DNA of 6,562 bases from assembly GCA_964442515.1 (NCBI GenBank), contig CAYUAC010000109.1:1-6562 (forward strand), given 5' to 3'. Position numbers and translations under genes: made by a program. Origin of the DNA: TCS-49 sp964442515. GTDB lineage: Bacteria; Campylobacterota; Campylobacteria; Campylobacterales; Sulfurovaceae. The notes under the pieces were generated by a model, which was not told where the DNA came from, ran no database searches, and worked only from the letters and a program-made list of their open reading frames with translations. This document shows, piece after piece, positions 6,429 to 6,562 of the stretch (the stretch's first letter is position 1; the number at the start of each line of letters is the position of its first letter).

Positions 6429-6562
6429 TTAATTTTTAAACTTCCAACCCTTATCCTGCAGGATTTGGTATATCTTTGTTTTGCACTCTCCCTGCAGTTC
6501 CAGCCACTCTCCAGCGGCTTTTCCGCCTGTGGCCAGCTTTTTTTTCAAGCTTTTGAGCAGCT
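6429..6562 (-). CDS. yciH: SUI1/YciH-type translation initiation factor-like protein, 3' part only
   Basis: The last 43 codons and the TAA stop of a gene that enters from the right edge are present. The encoded C-terminus contains LKKKLATGGKAAGEWLELQG followed by KIYQILQDKGWKFKN. This is the conserved end of the eIF1/SUI1 fold: a basic LKKK-x-x-T-GG loop, the ELQG strand and the K-I-x-x-x-L-x-x-x-G-W helix. Bacterial YciH proteins are about 105-110 residues, so roughly 60 residues lie outside. In E. coli, YciH affects the fidelity of start-site choice and represses translation under stress. Its stop is immediately followed by the ATG of the DUF748 gene, so the two are probably in one operon. 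A 12-bp palindrome, ATCCTGCAGGAT (6453-6464), lies in the coding part and is explained by Ile-Leu-Gln-Asp codons. Confidence 0.88.
   Translation of the reverse strand, partial: LLKSLKKKLATGGKAAGEWLELQGECKTKIYQILQDKGWKFKN

Noticed and set aside
3861..6562. Many CTGCAG palindromes, including ATCCTGCAGGAT at 6453-6464, considered as a repeated binding site
   Set aside because: They mostly encode Leu-Gln or are the complement of such codons in Gln-rich proteins, are irregularly spaced and show no extended shared flanks.

Overview
This 6.6 kb window looks like chromosomal DNA from a sulfur-oxidising member of the Campylobacterota (the Sulfurovum/Sulfuricurvum/Sulfurimonas type). That placement is inferred from gene content and protein style (flavocytochrome c sulfide dehydrogenase, a YciH-type protein, Lys- and Phe-rich proteins, tightly packed genes). 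No rRNA or other phylogenetic marker is present to prove it. There are six genes and almost no non-coding DNA. No mobile element, CRISPR array, tRNA or rRNA is visible.

Positions 1-3859 (+ strand) carry four closely spaced genes. A small Sec-exported protein (65-424) overlaps by four bases the gene for a Tat-exported flavocytochrome c sulfide dehydrogenase flavoprotein, fccB (421-1725). After a 38-base gap comes pyrC, dihydroorotase (1764-2753). Its end overlaps, or lies within two bases of, the start of a major facilitator superfamily permease (2738-3859). The first two genes form a clear pair. The small protein sits where the cytochrome subunit fccA would be expected, but it has no CXXCH haem motif. 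FccB keeps its flavin-linking cysteine and both redox-active cysteines.

Positions 3861-6562 (- strand) carry the 3' end of a SUI1/YciH translation-factor-like gene (cut by the window edge). It is followed without any gap (TAAATG) by a large AsmA-like DUF748 protein of 855 residues, which is anchored in the inner membrane, periplasmic and free of cysteine. This unit converges on the permease gene, with a single base between the two stop codons and no recognisable terminator.

The window combines periplasmic sulfide oxidation, pyrimidine biosynthesis, an uptake or efflux permease and envelope maintenance. Only the small-protein/fccB pair is an obvious functional unit. The most interesting point is the haem-less protein in the fccA position. 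I found no convincing entirely new multi-gene system.
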